Assembly: GCF_026212465.1 (NCBI RefSeq)
Contig: NC_080053.1
Span: 1,170,038 to 1,234,037 of the forward strand
Direction: 5' to 3'
Length of the DNA: 64,000 nt
From: Amaranthus tricolor
Lineage: Eukaryota > Streptophyta > Magnoliopsida > Caryophyllales > Amaranthaceae
A program made the translations under genes and the position numbers. Every line of letters begins with the position of its first letter. The stretch's first letter is position 1. Positions 1-13,178 of the stretch are shown one piece after another. The notes beneath the pieces are model-generated. The model made no database searches. It had not been told where the DNA came from and saw nothing but the letters and a program-made list of their open reading frames with translations.

Positions 1-3000
1 ACCAGGATCAATGAACAATAATGAATGAACGATGAAGAATGAACAAGGATCAATGATTAATGAACAATGAACGATGAAGAATGAACAAGGATCAATGAGC
101 ATTGAAGAATGAACGATGAAGAATGAACAAGGATCAATGATCAATGAAGAATGAACGATGAAGAATGAACAAGGATCAATGATCAATGAACAATGAACGA
201 TGAAGAACGAACCAGGATCAATGAACATTGAAGAATGAACGATTTAGAATGAACAAGAATCAATGATCATTGAAGATGGAACGATGAAGAATGAACAAGG
301 ATCAATGATCTTTGAAGAATGAACGATGAAGAATGAATATGGATCAATGATCATTAAAGAATGAACGATGAAGAATGAACAAGGATCAATGATCATTGAA
401 GAATGAACGATGAAGAATGAACAAGGATCAATGATCAATGAACAATGAACGATGAAGAATGAACCAGGATCAATGAGCATTGAAGAATGAACGATTTAGA
501 ATGAACAAGGATCAATGATCATTCAAGATGGAACGATGAAGAATGAACAAGGATCAATGATTAATGAACAATGAACGATGAAGAATGAACAAGGATCAAT
601 GAGTATTGAAGAATGAATGATGAAGAATGAACAAGGATCAATGATCAATGAACAATGAACGATGAAGAATGAACGAGGATCAATGAGCATTGTAGAATGA
701 ACGATGAAGAATGTACAAGGATCAATGATGAATAATGAATGAACGATGAAGAATGAACAAGGATCAATGATCATTGAAGAATGAACGGTGAAGAATGAAT
801 ATGGATCAATGATCATTAAAGAATGAACGATGATGAATGAACAAGGATCAATGATCATTGAAGAATGAACGATGAAGAATGAACAAGGATGAATGATCAA
901 TGAACAATGAACGATGAAGAATGAACCAGGATCAATGAGCATTGAAGAATGAACGATTTAGAATGAACAAGGATCAATGATCATTGAAGATGGAACGATG
1001 AAGAATGAACAAGGATCAATGATCATTAAAGAATGAACGATTTAGAATGAACAAGGATAATTGATCATTGAAGAATGAACGATGAAGAATGAACAAGGAT
1101 CAATGATCAATAATGAATGAACGATGAAGAATGAACAAGGATCAATGATTAATGAACAATGAACGATGAAGAATGAACAAGGATCAATGAGCATTGAAGA
1201 ATGAACGATGAAGAATGAACAAGGATCAATGATCATTGAAGAATGAACGGTGAAGAATGAATATGGATCAATGATCATTAAAAAATGAACGATGATGAAT
1301 GAACAAGGATCAATGATCATTGAAGAATGAACGATGAAGAATGAACAAGGATGAATGATCAATGAACAATGAACGATGAAGAATGAACCAGGATCAATGA
1401 GCATTGAAGAATGAACGATTTAGAATGAACAAGGATCAATGATCATTGAAGATGGAACGATGAAGAATGAACAAGGATCAATGATCATTAAAGAATGAAC
1501 GATTTAGAATGAACAAGGATAATTGATCATTGAAGAATGAACGATGAAGAATGAACAAGGATCAATGATCAATAATGAATGAACGATGAAGAATGAACAA
1601 GGATCAATGATTAATGAACAATGAACGATGAAGAATGAACACAGATCAATGAGCATTGAAGAATGAACGATGAAGAATGAACAAGGATCAATGATCAATG
1701 AACAATGAACGATGAAGAATGAAACAGGATCAATGCGCATTGTAGAATGAACAATGAAGAATGTACAAGGATCAATGTTGAATAATGAATGAACGATGAA
1801 GAATGAACAAGGATCAATGATCATTGAAGAATGAACGATGAAGAATGAATATGGTTCAATGATCATTAAAGAATAAACGATGAAGAATGAACAAGGATCA
1901 ATGATCATTGAAGAATGAACGATGAAGAATGAACAAGGATCAATGATCAATGAACAATGAACGATGAAGAATGAACCAGGATCAATGAGCATTGAAGAAT
2001 GAACGATTTAGAATGAACAAGGATCAATGATCATTCAAGATGGAACGATGAAGAATGAACAAGGATCAATGATCATTGAAGAATGAACGATGAGAAATGA
2101 ATATGGATCAATGATCATTAAAGAATGAACGATGAAGAATGAACAAGGATCAATGATCATTGAAGAATGAACGATGAAGAATGAACAATGAACGATGAAG
2201 AATGAACCAGGATCAATGAGCATTGAAGAATGAACGATTTAGAATGAACAAGGATCAATGATCATTGAAGATGGAACGATGAAGAATGAACATTGATCAA
2301 TGATTAATGAACAATGAACGATGAAGAATGAACAAGGATCAATGAGCATTGAAGAATGAATGAAGAAGAATGATCAAGGATCAATGATCAATGAACAATG
2401 AACGATGAAGAATGAACGAGGATCAATGAGCATTGTAGAATGAACGATGAAGAATGTACAAGGATCAATGATGAATAATGAATGAACGATGAAGTATGAA
2501 CAAGGATCAATGATCATTGAAGAATGAACGGTGAAGAATGAATATGGATCAATGATCATTAAAGAATGAACGATGATGAATGAACAAGGATCAATGATCA
2601 TTGAAGAATGAACGATGAAGAATGAACAAGGATGAATGATCAATGAACAATGAACGATGAAGAATGAACCAGGATCAATGAGCATTGAAGAATGAACGAT
2701 TTAGAATGAACAAGGATCAATGATCATTGAAGATGGAACGATGAAGAATGAACAAGGATCAATGATTAATGAACAATGAACGATGAAGAATGAACAAGGA
2801 TCAATGAGCATTGAAGAATGAATGATGAAGAATGAACAAGGATCAATGATCAATAAACAATGAACGATGAAGAATGAACGAGGATCAATGAGCATTGTAG
2901 AATGAATGATGAAGAATGTACAAGGATCAATGATGAATAATGAATGAACGATGAAGAATGAACAAGGATCAATGATCATTGAAGAATGAACGATGAAGAA

Positions 3001-4026
3001 TGAATATGGATCAATGATCATTAAAGAATGAACGATGAAGAATGAACAAGGATCAATGATCATTGAAGAATGAACGATGAAGAATGAACAAGGATCAATG
3101 ATCAATGAACAATGAACGATGAAGAATGAACCAGGATCAATGAGCATTGAAGAATGAACGATTTAGAATGAACAAGGATCAATGATCATTCAAGATGGAA
3201 CGATGAAGAATGAACAAGGATCAATGATCATTGAAGAATGAACGATGAGAAATAAATATGGATCAATGATCATTAAAGAATGAACGATGAAGAATGAACA
3301 AGGATCAATGATCATTGAAGAATGAACGATGAAGAATGAACAATGAACGATGAAGAATGAACCAGGATCAATGAGCATTGAAGAATGAACGATTTAGAAT
3401 GAACAAGGATCAATGATCATTGAAGATGGAACGATGAAGAATGACATTGATCAATGATTAATGAACAATGAACGATGAAGAATGAACAAGGATCAATGAG
3501 CATTGAAGAATGAATGATGAAGAATGAACAAGGATCAATGATCAATGAACAATGAACGATGAAGAATGAACGAGGATCAATGAGCATTGTAGAATGAACG
3601 ATGAAGAATGTACAAGGATCAATGATGAATAATGAATGAACGATGAAGAATGAACAAGGATCAATGATCATTGAAGAATGAACGGTGAAGAATGAATATG
3701 GATCAATGATCATTAAAGAATGAACGATGATGAATGAACAAGGATCAATGATCATTGAAGAATGAACGATGAAGAATGAACAAGGATGAATGATCAATGA
3801 ACAATGAACGATGAAGAATGAACCAGGATCAATGAGCATTGAAGAATGAACGATTTAGAATGAACAAGGATCAATGATCATTGAAGATGGAACGATGAAG
3901 AATGAACAAGGATCAATGATCATTAAAGAATGAACGATTTAGAATGAACAAGGATAATTGATCATTGAAGAATGATCGATGAAGAATGAACAAGGATCAA
4001 TGATCAATAATGAATGAACGATGAAG
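1..4026 (+). repeat. Superblock copy S0, tail only (truncated)
   Basis: This segment matches 5233-9258 at a constant offset of 5232 bp, including rare variants. Shared examples are the GTATTG change at about 603 and 5835, and the clustered GCGCATTG change at about 1736 and 6968. The match begins at base 1, so the copy extends left of the window. It holds up to about 4100/9332, where the sequence switches to the start of S1. S0 therefore lacks the last 7.3 kb of the superblock. It contains no gene. Confidence 0.85.
2169..2203 (+). repeat. Half-unit (21-bp) deletion variant
   Basis: Here the half-unit carrying the GATC sites is missing, so GAACGATGAAGAAT runs directly into GAACAATG. The variant always follows the GATGAGAAAT marker two units upstream. 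It recurs in the same setting near 3340, 7415, 8570, 9847, 13360, 15847, 20349, 22007, 23792, 25283, 27992, 31496, 33987, 38067, 40500, 44006, 46498, 48953, 52455, 55373, 58376 and 62527. It was therefore spread by block duplication, not by repeated loss. The loss of exactly three heptamers supports a 7/21-bp register. Confidence 0.8.
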
Positions 4027-7000
4027 AATGAACAAGGATCAATGATTAATGAACAATGAACGATGAAGAATGAACAAGGATCAATGAGCATTGAAGAATG
4101 AATGAAGAATGAACAAGGATCAATGATCAATGAACAATGAAGGATGAAGAATGAACGAGGATCAATGAGCATTGTAGAATGAACGATGAAGAATGTACAA
4201 GGATCAATGATAAATAATGAATGAACGATGAAGAATGAACAAGGATCAATGATCATTGAAGAATGAACGATGAAGAATGAATATGGATCAATGATCATTA
4301 ACGAATGAACGATTAAGAATGAACAAGGATCAATTATCATTGAAGAATGAACGATGAAGAATGAACAAGGATCAATGATCAATGAACAATGAACGATGAA
4401 GAATGAACCAGGATCAATGAGCAATGAAGAATGAACGATTTAGAATCAACAAGGATCAATGATCATTGAAGATGGAAAAATGAAGAATGAACAAGGATCA
4501 ATGATCATTGAAGAATGAACGATGAAGAATGAATATGGATCAATGATCATTAAAGAATGAACAAGGATGAATGATCAATGAACAATGAACGATGAAGAAT
4601 GAACCAGGATCAATGAGCATTGAAGAATGAACGATTTAGAATGAACAAGGATCAATGATCATTGAAGATGGAACGATGAAGAATGAACAAGGATCAATGA
4701 TTAATGAACAATGAACGATGAAGAATGAACAAGGATCAATGAGCATTGAAGAATGAATGATGAAGAATGAACAAGGATCAATGATCAATAAACAATGAAC
4801 GATGAAGAATGAACGAGGATCAATGAGCATTGTAGAATGAACGATGAAGAATGTACAAGGATCAATGATGAATAATGAATGAACGTTGAAGAATGAACAA
4901 GGATCAATGATCATTGAAGAATGAACGATGAAGAATGAATATGGATCAATGATCATTAAAGAATGAACGATGATGAATGAACATGGATCAATGATCATTG
5001 AAGAATGAACGATGAAGAATGAACAAGGATGAATCATCAATGAACAATGAACGATGAAGAATGAACCAGGATCAATGAGCATTGAAGAATGAACGATTTA
5101 GAATGAACAAGGATCAATGATCATTGAAGATGGAACGATGAAGAATGAATAAGGATCAATGATCATTAAAGAATGAACGATTTAGAATGAACAAGGATAA
5201 TTGATCATTGAAGAATGAACGATGAAAAATGAACCAGGATCAATGAACAATAATGAATGAACGATGAAGAATGAACAAGGATCAATGATTAATGAACAAT
5301 GAACGATGAAGAATGAACAAGGATCAATGAGCATTGAAGAATGAACGATGAAGAATGAACAAGGATCAATGATCAATGAAGAATGAACGATGAAGAATGA
5401 ACAAGGATCAATGATCAATGAACAATGAACGATGAAGAACGAACCAGGATCAATGAACATTGAAGAATGAACGATTTAGAATGAAATAGAATCAATGATC
5501 ATTGAAGATGGAACGATGAAGAATGAACAAGGATCAATGATCTTTGAAGAATGAACGATGAAGAATGAATATGGATCAATGATCATTAAAGAATGAACGA
5601 TGAAGAATGAACAAGGATCAATGATCATTGAAGAATGAACGATGAAGAATGAACAAGGATCAATGATCAATGAACAATGAACGATGAAGAATGAACCAGG
5701 ATCAATGAGCATTGAAGAATGAACGATTTAGAATGAACAAGGATCAATGATCATTCAAGATGGAACGATGAAGAATGAACAAGGATCAATGATTAATGAA
5801 CAATGAACGATGAAGAATGAACAAGGATCAATGAGTATTGAAGAATGAATGATGAAGAATGAACAAGGATCAATGATCAATGAACAATGAACGATGAAGA
5901 ATGAACGAGGATCAATGAGCATTGTAGAATGAACGATGAAGAATGTACAAGGATCAATGATGAATAATGAATGAACGATGAAGAATGAACAAGGATCAAT
6001 GATCATTGAAGAATGAACGGTGAAGAATGAATATGGATCAATGATCATTAAAGAATGAACGATGATGAATGAACAAGGATCAATGATCATTGAAGAATGA
6101 ACGATGAAGAATGAACAAGGATGAATGATCAATGAACAATGAACGATGAAGAATGAACCAGGATCAATGAGCATTGAAGAATGAACGATTTAGAATGAAC
6201 AAGGATCAATGATCATTGAAGATGGAACGATGAAGAATGAACAAGGATCAATGATCATTAAAGAATGAACGATTTAGAATGAACAAGGATAATTGATCAT
6301 TGAAGAATGAACGATGAAGAATGAACAAGGATCAATGATCAATAATGAATGAACGATGAAGAATGAACAAGGATCAATGATTAATGAACAATGAACGATG
6401 AAGAATGAACAAGGATCAATGAGCATTGAAGAATGAACGATGAAGAATGAACAAGGATCAATGATCATTGAAGAATGAACGGTGAAGAATGAATATGGAT
6501 CAATGATCATTAAAAAATGAACGATGATGAATGAACAAGGATCAATGATCATTGAAGAATGAACGATGAAGAATGAACAAGGATGAATGATCAATGAACA
6601 ATGAACGATGAAGAATGAACCAGGATCAATGAGCATTGAAGAATGAACGATTTAGAATGAACAAGGATCAATGATCATTGAAGATGGAACGATGATGAAT
6701 GAACAAGGATCAATGATCATTAAAGAATGAACGATTTAGAATGAACAAGGATAATTGATCATTGAAGAATGAACGATGAAGAATGAACAAGGATCAATGA
6801 TCAATAATGAATGAACGATGAAGAATGAACAAGGATCAATGATTAATGAACAATGAACGATGAAGAATGAACACGGATCAATGAGCATTGAAGAATGAAC
6901 GATGAAGAATGAACAAGGATCAATGATCAATGAACAATGAACGATGAAGAATGAAACAGGATCAATGCGCATTGTAGAATGAACAATGAAGAATGTACAA

Positions 7001-9905
7001 GGATCAATGTTGAATAATGAATGAACGATGAAGAATGAACAAGGATCAATGATCATTGAAGAATGAACGATGAAGAATGAATATGGTTCAATGATCATTA
7101 AAGAATAAACGATGAAGAATGAACAAGGATCAATGATCATTGAAGAATGAACGATGAAGAATGAACAAGGATCAATGATCAATGAACAATGAACGATGAA
7201 GAATGAACCAGGATCAATGAGCATTGAAGAATGAACGATTTAGAATGAACAAGGATCAATGATCATTCAAGATGGAACGATGAAGAATGAACAAGGATCA
7301 ATGATCATTGAAGAATGAACGATGAGAAATGAATATGGATCAATGATCATTAAAGAATGAACGATGAAGAATGAACAAGGATCAATGATCATTGAAGAAT
7401 GAACGATGAAGAATGAACAATGAACGATGAAGAATGAACCAGGATCAATGAGCATTGAAGAATGAACGATTTAGAATGAACAAGGATCAATGATCATTGA
7501 AGATGGAACGATGAAGAATGAACATTGATCAATGATTAATGAACAATGAACGATGAAGAATGAACAAGGATCAATGAGCATTGAAGAATGAATGAAGAAG
7601 AATGATCAAGGATCAATGATCAATGAACAATGAACGATGAAGAATGAACGAGGATCAATGAGCATTGTAGAATGAACGATGAAGAATGTACAAGGATCAA
7701 TGATGAATAATGAATGAACGATGAAGAATGAACAAGGATCAATGATCATTGAAGAATGAACGGTGAAGAATGAATATGGATCAATGATCATTAAAGAATG
7801 AACGATGATGAATGAACAAGGATCAATGATCATTGAAGAATGAACGATGAAGAATGAACAAGGATGAATGATCAATGAACAATGAACGATGAAGAATGAA
7901 CCAGGATCAATGAGCATTGAAGAATGAACGATTTAGAATGAACAAGGATCAATGATCATTGAAGATGGAACGATGAAGAATGAACAAGGATCAATGATTA
8001 ATGAACAATGAACGATGAAGAATGAACAAGGATCAATGAGCATTGAAGAATGAATGATGAAGAATGAACAAGGATCAATGATCAATAAACAATGAACGAT
8101 GAAGAATGAACGAGGATCAATGAGCATTGTAGAATGAATGATGAAGAATGTACAAGGATCAATGATGAATAATGAATGAACGATGAAGAATGAACAAGGA
8201 TCAATGATCATTGAAGAATGAACGATGAAGAATGAATATGGATCAATGATCATTAAAGAATGAACGATGAAGAATGAACAAGGATCAATGATCATTGAAG
8301 AATGAACGATGAAGAATGAACAAGGATCAATGATCAATGAACAATGAACGATGAAGAATGAACCAGGATCAATGAGCATTGAAGAATGAACGATTTAGAA
8401 TGAACAAGGATCAATGATCATTCAAGATGGAACGATGAAGAATGAACAAGGATCAATGATCATTGAAGAATGAACGATGAGAAATAAATATGGATCAATG
8501 ATCATTAAAGAATGAACGATGAAGAATGAACAAGGATCAATCATCATTGAAGAATGAACGATGAAGAATGAACAATGAACGATGAAGAATGAACCAGGAT
8601 CAATGAGCATTGAAGAATGAACGATTTAGAATGAACAAGGATCAATGATCATTGAAGATGGAACGATGAAGAATGACATTGATCAATGATTAATGAACAA
8701 TGAACGATGAAGAATGAACAAGGATCAATGAGCATTGAAGAATGAATGATGAAGAATGAACAAGGATCAATGATCAATGTACAATGAACGATGAAGAATG
8801 AACGAGGATCAATGAGCATTGTAGAATGAACGATGAAGAATGTACAAGGATCAATGATGAATAATGAATGAACGATGAAGAATGAACAAGGATCAATGAT
8901 CATTGAAGAATGAACGGTGAAGAATGAATATGGATCAATGATCATTAAAGAATGAACGATGATGAATGCACAAGGATCAATGATCATTGAAGAATGAACG
9001 ATGAAGAATGAACAAGGATGAATGATCAATGAACAATGAACGATGAAGAATGAACCAGGATCAATGAGCATTGAAGAATGAACGATTTAGAATGAACAAG
9101 GATCAATGATCATTGAAGATGGAACGATGAAGAATGAACAAGGATCAATGATCATTAAAGAATGAACGATTTAGAATGAACAAGGATAATTGATCATTGA
9201 AGAATGATCGATGAAGAATGAACAAGGATCAATGATCAATAATGAATGAACGATGAAGAATGAACAAGGATCAATGATTAATGAACAATGAACGATGAAG
9301 AATGAACAAGGATCAATGAGCATTGAAGAATGAACGATGAAGAATGAACAAGGATCAATGATCAATGAACAATGAACGATGAAGAATGAAACAGGATCAA
9401 TGAGCATTGTAGAATGAACAATGAAGAATGTACAAGGATTAATGTTGAATAATGAATGAACGATGAAGAATGAACAAGGATCAATGATCATTGAAGAATG
9501 AACGATGAAGAATGAATATGGTTCAATGATCATTAAAGAATGAACGATGAAGAATGAACAAGGATCAATGATCATTGAAGAATGAACGATGAAGAATGAA
9601 CAAGGATCAATGATCAATGAACAATGAACGATGAAGAATGAACCAGGATCAATGAGCATTGAAGAATGAACGATTTAGAATGAACAAGGATCAATGATCA
9701 TTCAAGATGGAACGATGAAGAATGAACAAGGAATAATGATCATTGAAGAATGAACGATGAGAAATGAATATGGATCAATGATCATTAAAGAATGAACGAT
9801 GAAGAATGAACAAGGATCAATGATCATTGAAGAATGAACGATGAAGAATGAACAATGAACGATGAAGAATGAACCAGGATCAATGAGCATTGAAGAATGA
9901 ACGAT

Positions 9906-10829
9906 TTAGAATGAACAAGGATCAATGATCATTGAAGATGGAACGATGAAGAATGAACATTGATCAATGACTAATGAACAATGAACGATGAAGAATGAAC
10001 AAGGATCAATGAGCATTGAAGAATGAATGATGAAGAATGAACAAGGATCAATGATCAATGAACAATGAACGATGAAGAATGAACGAGGATCAATGAGCAT
10101 TGTAGAATGAACGATGAAGAATGTACAAGGATCAATGATGAATAATGAATGAACGATGAAGAATGAACAAGGATCAATGATCATTGAAGAATGAACGGTG
10201 AAGAATGAATATGGATCAATGATCATTAAAGAATGAACGATGATGAATGAACAAGGATCAATGATCATTGAAGAATGAACGATGAAGAATGAACAAGGAT
10301 AAATGATCAATGAACAATGAACGATGAAGAATGAACCAGGATCAATGAGCATTGAAGAATGAACGATTTAGAATGAACAAGGATCAATGATCATTGAAGA
10401 TGGAACGATGAAGAATGAACAAGGATCAATGATTAATGAACAATGAACGATGAAGAATGAACAAGGATCAATGAGCATTGAAGAATGAATGATGAAGAAT
10501 GAACAAGGATCAATGATCAATAAACAATGAACGATGAAGAATGAACGAGGATCAATGAGCATTGTAGAATGAACGATGAAGAATGTACAAGGATCAATGA
10601 TGAATAATGAATGAACGATGAAGAATGAACAAGGATCAATGATCATTGAAGAATGAACGATGAAGAATGAATATGGATCAATGATCATTAAAGAATGAAC
10701 GATGAAGAATGAACAAGGATCAATGATCATTGAAGAATGAACGATGAAGAATGAACAAGGATCAATGATCAATGAACAATGAACGATGAAGAATGAACCA
10801 GGATCAATGAGCATTAAAGAATGAACGAT
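9906..10829 (+). repeat. Second class of 462-bp block pair
   Basis: This pair differs from the 12255 class. Its first block has GAACATTGATC, GAACGGTGAAG and GATGATGAATG variants, and the second block lacks them. Matching pairs sit at 25339-26262, 28048-28971 and 40558-41481. The 25339 and 28048 pairs come from the 2709-bp duplication. The constant 462-bp spacing of GATTTAG sites is directly visible. Confidence 0.82.
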
Positions 10830-10955
10830 TTAGAATGAACAAGGATCAATGATCATTCAGGATGGAACGATGAAGAATGAACAAGGATCAATGGTCATTG
10901 AAGAATGAACGATGAAGAATGAACCAGGATCAATGAGCATTGAAGAATGAACGAT

Positions 10956-11570
10956 TTAGAATGAACAAGGATCAATGATCATTGAAGATGGAACGATGAA
11001 GAATGAACATTGATCAATGATTAATGAACAATGAACGATGAAGAATGAACAAGGATCAATGAGCATTGAAGAATGAATGATGAAGAATGAACAAGGATCA
11101 ATGATCAATGAACAATGAACGATGAAGAATGAACGAGGATCAATGAGCATTGTAGAATGAACGATGAAGAATGAACAAGGATCAATGATTAATGAACAAT
11201 GAACGATGAAGAATGAACAAGGATCAATGAGCATTGAAGAATGAACGGTGAAGAATGAACAAGGATCAATGATCAATGAACAATGAACGATGAAGAATGA
11301 AACAGGATCAATGAGCATTGTAGAATGAACAATGAAGAATGTACAAGGATCAATGTTGAATAATGAATGAACGATGAAGAATGAACAAGGATCAATGATC
11401 ATTGAAGAATGAACGATGAAGAATGAATATGGTTCAATGATCATTAAAGAATGAACGATGAAGAATGAACAAGGATCAATGATCATTGAAGAATGAACGA
11501 TGAAGAATGAACAAGGATCAATGATCAATGAACAATGAACGATGAAGAATGAACCAGGATCAATGAGCAA
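10956..11570 (-). other. Repeat-encoded open frame, 204 codons, probably not a gene
   Basis: This - strand frame is one of the longest in the window; eight other 630-bp blocks hold equivalents. It translates into 14-residue repeats such as SMIIDPCSFFIVHS, hydrophobic and with a Cys in most repeats. The first codon is just the ATG of a unit variant (MLIDPGS), and the stop is the TAA of the GATTTAG variant. There is no promoter, ribosome-binding site, signal peptide distinct from the repeat, or non-repeat domain. Many differences between units change the residue (M/L, C/Y, C/R/G, S/T, D/H), which argues against selection on a protein. I recognise no family. Confidence 0.6.
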
Positions 11571-11585
11571 TGAAGAATGAACGAT
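10956..11585 (+). repeat. 15-unit (630-bp) higher-order repeat
   Basis: Fifteen 42-bp units run between two GATTTAG sites with no indel. The same block occurs at 13410-14039, 15903-16532, 29098-29727, 34045-34674, 41608-42237, 44062-44691, 46555-47184 and 49009-49638. Variants inside include TATGGTTC, AAACAGG and GTACAAGG with GTTGAAT. These blocks contain the longest - strand reading frames of the window (204 codons) simply because they have the longest spacing between stop-bearing units. Confidence 0.85.
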
Positions 11586-12002
11586 TTAGAATGAACAAGG
11601 ATCAATGATTAATGAACAATGAACGATGAAGAATGAACAAGGATCAATGAGCATTGAAGAATGAATGAAGAATGAACAAGGATCAATGATCAATGAACAA
11701 TGAAGGATGAAGAATGAACGAGGATCAATGAGCATTGTAGAATGAACGATGAAGAATGTACAAGGATCAATGATAAATAATGAATGAACGATGAAGAATG
11801 AACAAGGATCAATGATCATTGAAGAATGAACGATGAAGAATGAATATGGATCAATGATCATTAACGAATGAACGATGAAGAATGAACAAGGATCAATGAT
11901 CATTGAAGAATGAACGATGAAGAATGAACAAGGATCAATGATGATTGAACAATGAACGATGAAGAATGAACCAGGATCAATGAGCAATGAAGAATGAACG
12001 AT

Positions 12003-12254
12003 TTAGAATGAACAAGGATCAATGATCATTGAAGATGGAAAAATGAAGAATGAACAAGGATCAATGATCATTGAAGAATGAACGATGAAGAATGAATATG
12101 GATCAATGATCATTAAAAAATGAACGATGAAGAATGAACAAGGATCAATGATCATTGAAGAATGAACGATGAAGAATGAACAAGGATCAATGATCAATGA
12201 ACAATGAACGATGAAGAATGAACCAGGATCAATGAGCATTGAAGAATGAACGAT
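12003..12254 (+). repeat. 6-unit (252-bp) higher-order repeat
   Basis: Six units lie between GATTTAG sites, starting with a GATGGAAAAATG variant. Equivalent blocks are at 30145-30396, 31930-32181, 42655-42906 and 50056-50307. A related six-unit block without the AAAAATG change is at 56731-56982. This is the shortest common block between GATTTAG markers that repeats cleanly. Confidence 0.8.
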
Positions 12255-13178
12255 TTAGAATGAACAAGGATCAATGATCATTGAAGATGGAACGATGAAG
12301 AATGAACAAGGATCAATGATTAATGAACAATGAACGATGAAGAATGAACAAGGATCAATGAGCATTGAAGAATGAATGATGAAGAAAGAACAAGGATCAA
12401 TGATCAATAAACAATGAACGATGAAGAATGAACGAGGATCAATGAGCATTGTAGAATGAACGATGAAGAATGTACAAGGATCAATGATGAATAATGAATG
12501 AACGATGAAGAATGAACAAGGATCAATGATCATTGAAGAATGAACGATGAAGAATGAATATGGATCAATGATCATTAAAGAATGAACGATGATGAATGAA
12601 CAAGGATCAATGATCATTGAAGAATGAACGATAAAGAATGAACAAGGATGAATGATCAATGAACAATGAACGATGAAGAATGAACCAGGATCAATGAGCA
12701 TTGAAGAATGAACGATTTAGAATGAACAAGGATCAATGATCATTGAAGATGGAACGATGAAGAATGAACAAGGATCAATGATTAATGAACAATGAACGAT
12801 GAAGAATGAACAAGGATCAATGAGCATTGAAGAATGAATGATGAAGAATGAACAAGGATCAATGATCAATAAACAATGAACGATGAAGAATGAACGAGGA
12901 TCAATGAGCATTGTAGAATGAACGATGAAGAATGTACAAGGATCAATGATGAATAATGAATGAACGATGAAGAATGAACAAGGATCAATGATCATTGAAG
13001 AATGAACGATGAAGAATGAATATGGATCAATGATCATTAAAGAATGAACGATGAAGAATGAACAAGGATCAATGATCATTGAAGAATGAACGAAGAAGAA
13101 TGAACAAGGATCAATGATCAATGAACAATGAACGATGAAGAATGAACCAGGATCAATGAGCATTGAAGAATGAACGAT
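12255..13178 (+). repeat. Pair of 11-unit (462-bp) higher-order repeats
   Basis: Two successive 462-bp blocks carry the same order of 11 unit variants. Each is bounded by the GATTTAG variant, with TATGG, GTACAAGG and CGAGG variants at fixed places. Corresponding pairs lie at 30397-31320, 42907-43830 and 47854-48777, each the copy expected from superblock structure. The second member here has GAACGAAGAAG near 13088 and AAGTATC near 13190, shared with the S2 pair but not with S3. Confidence 0.85.
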
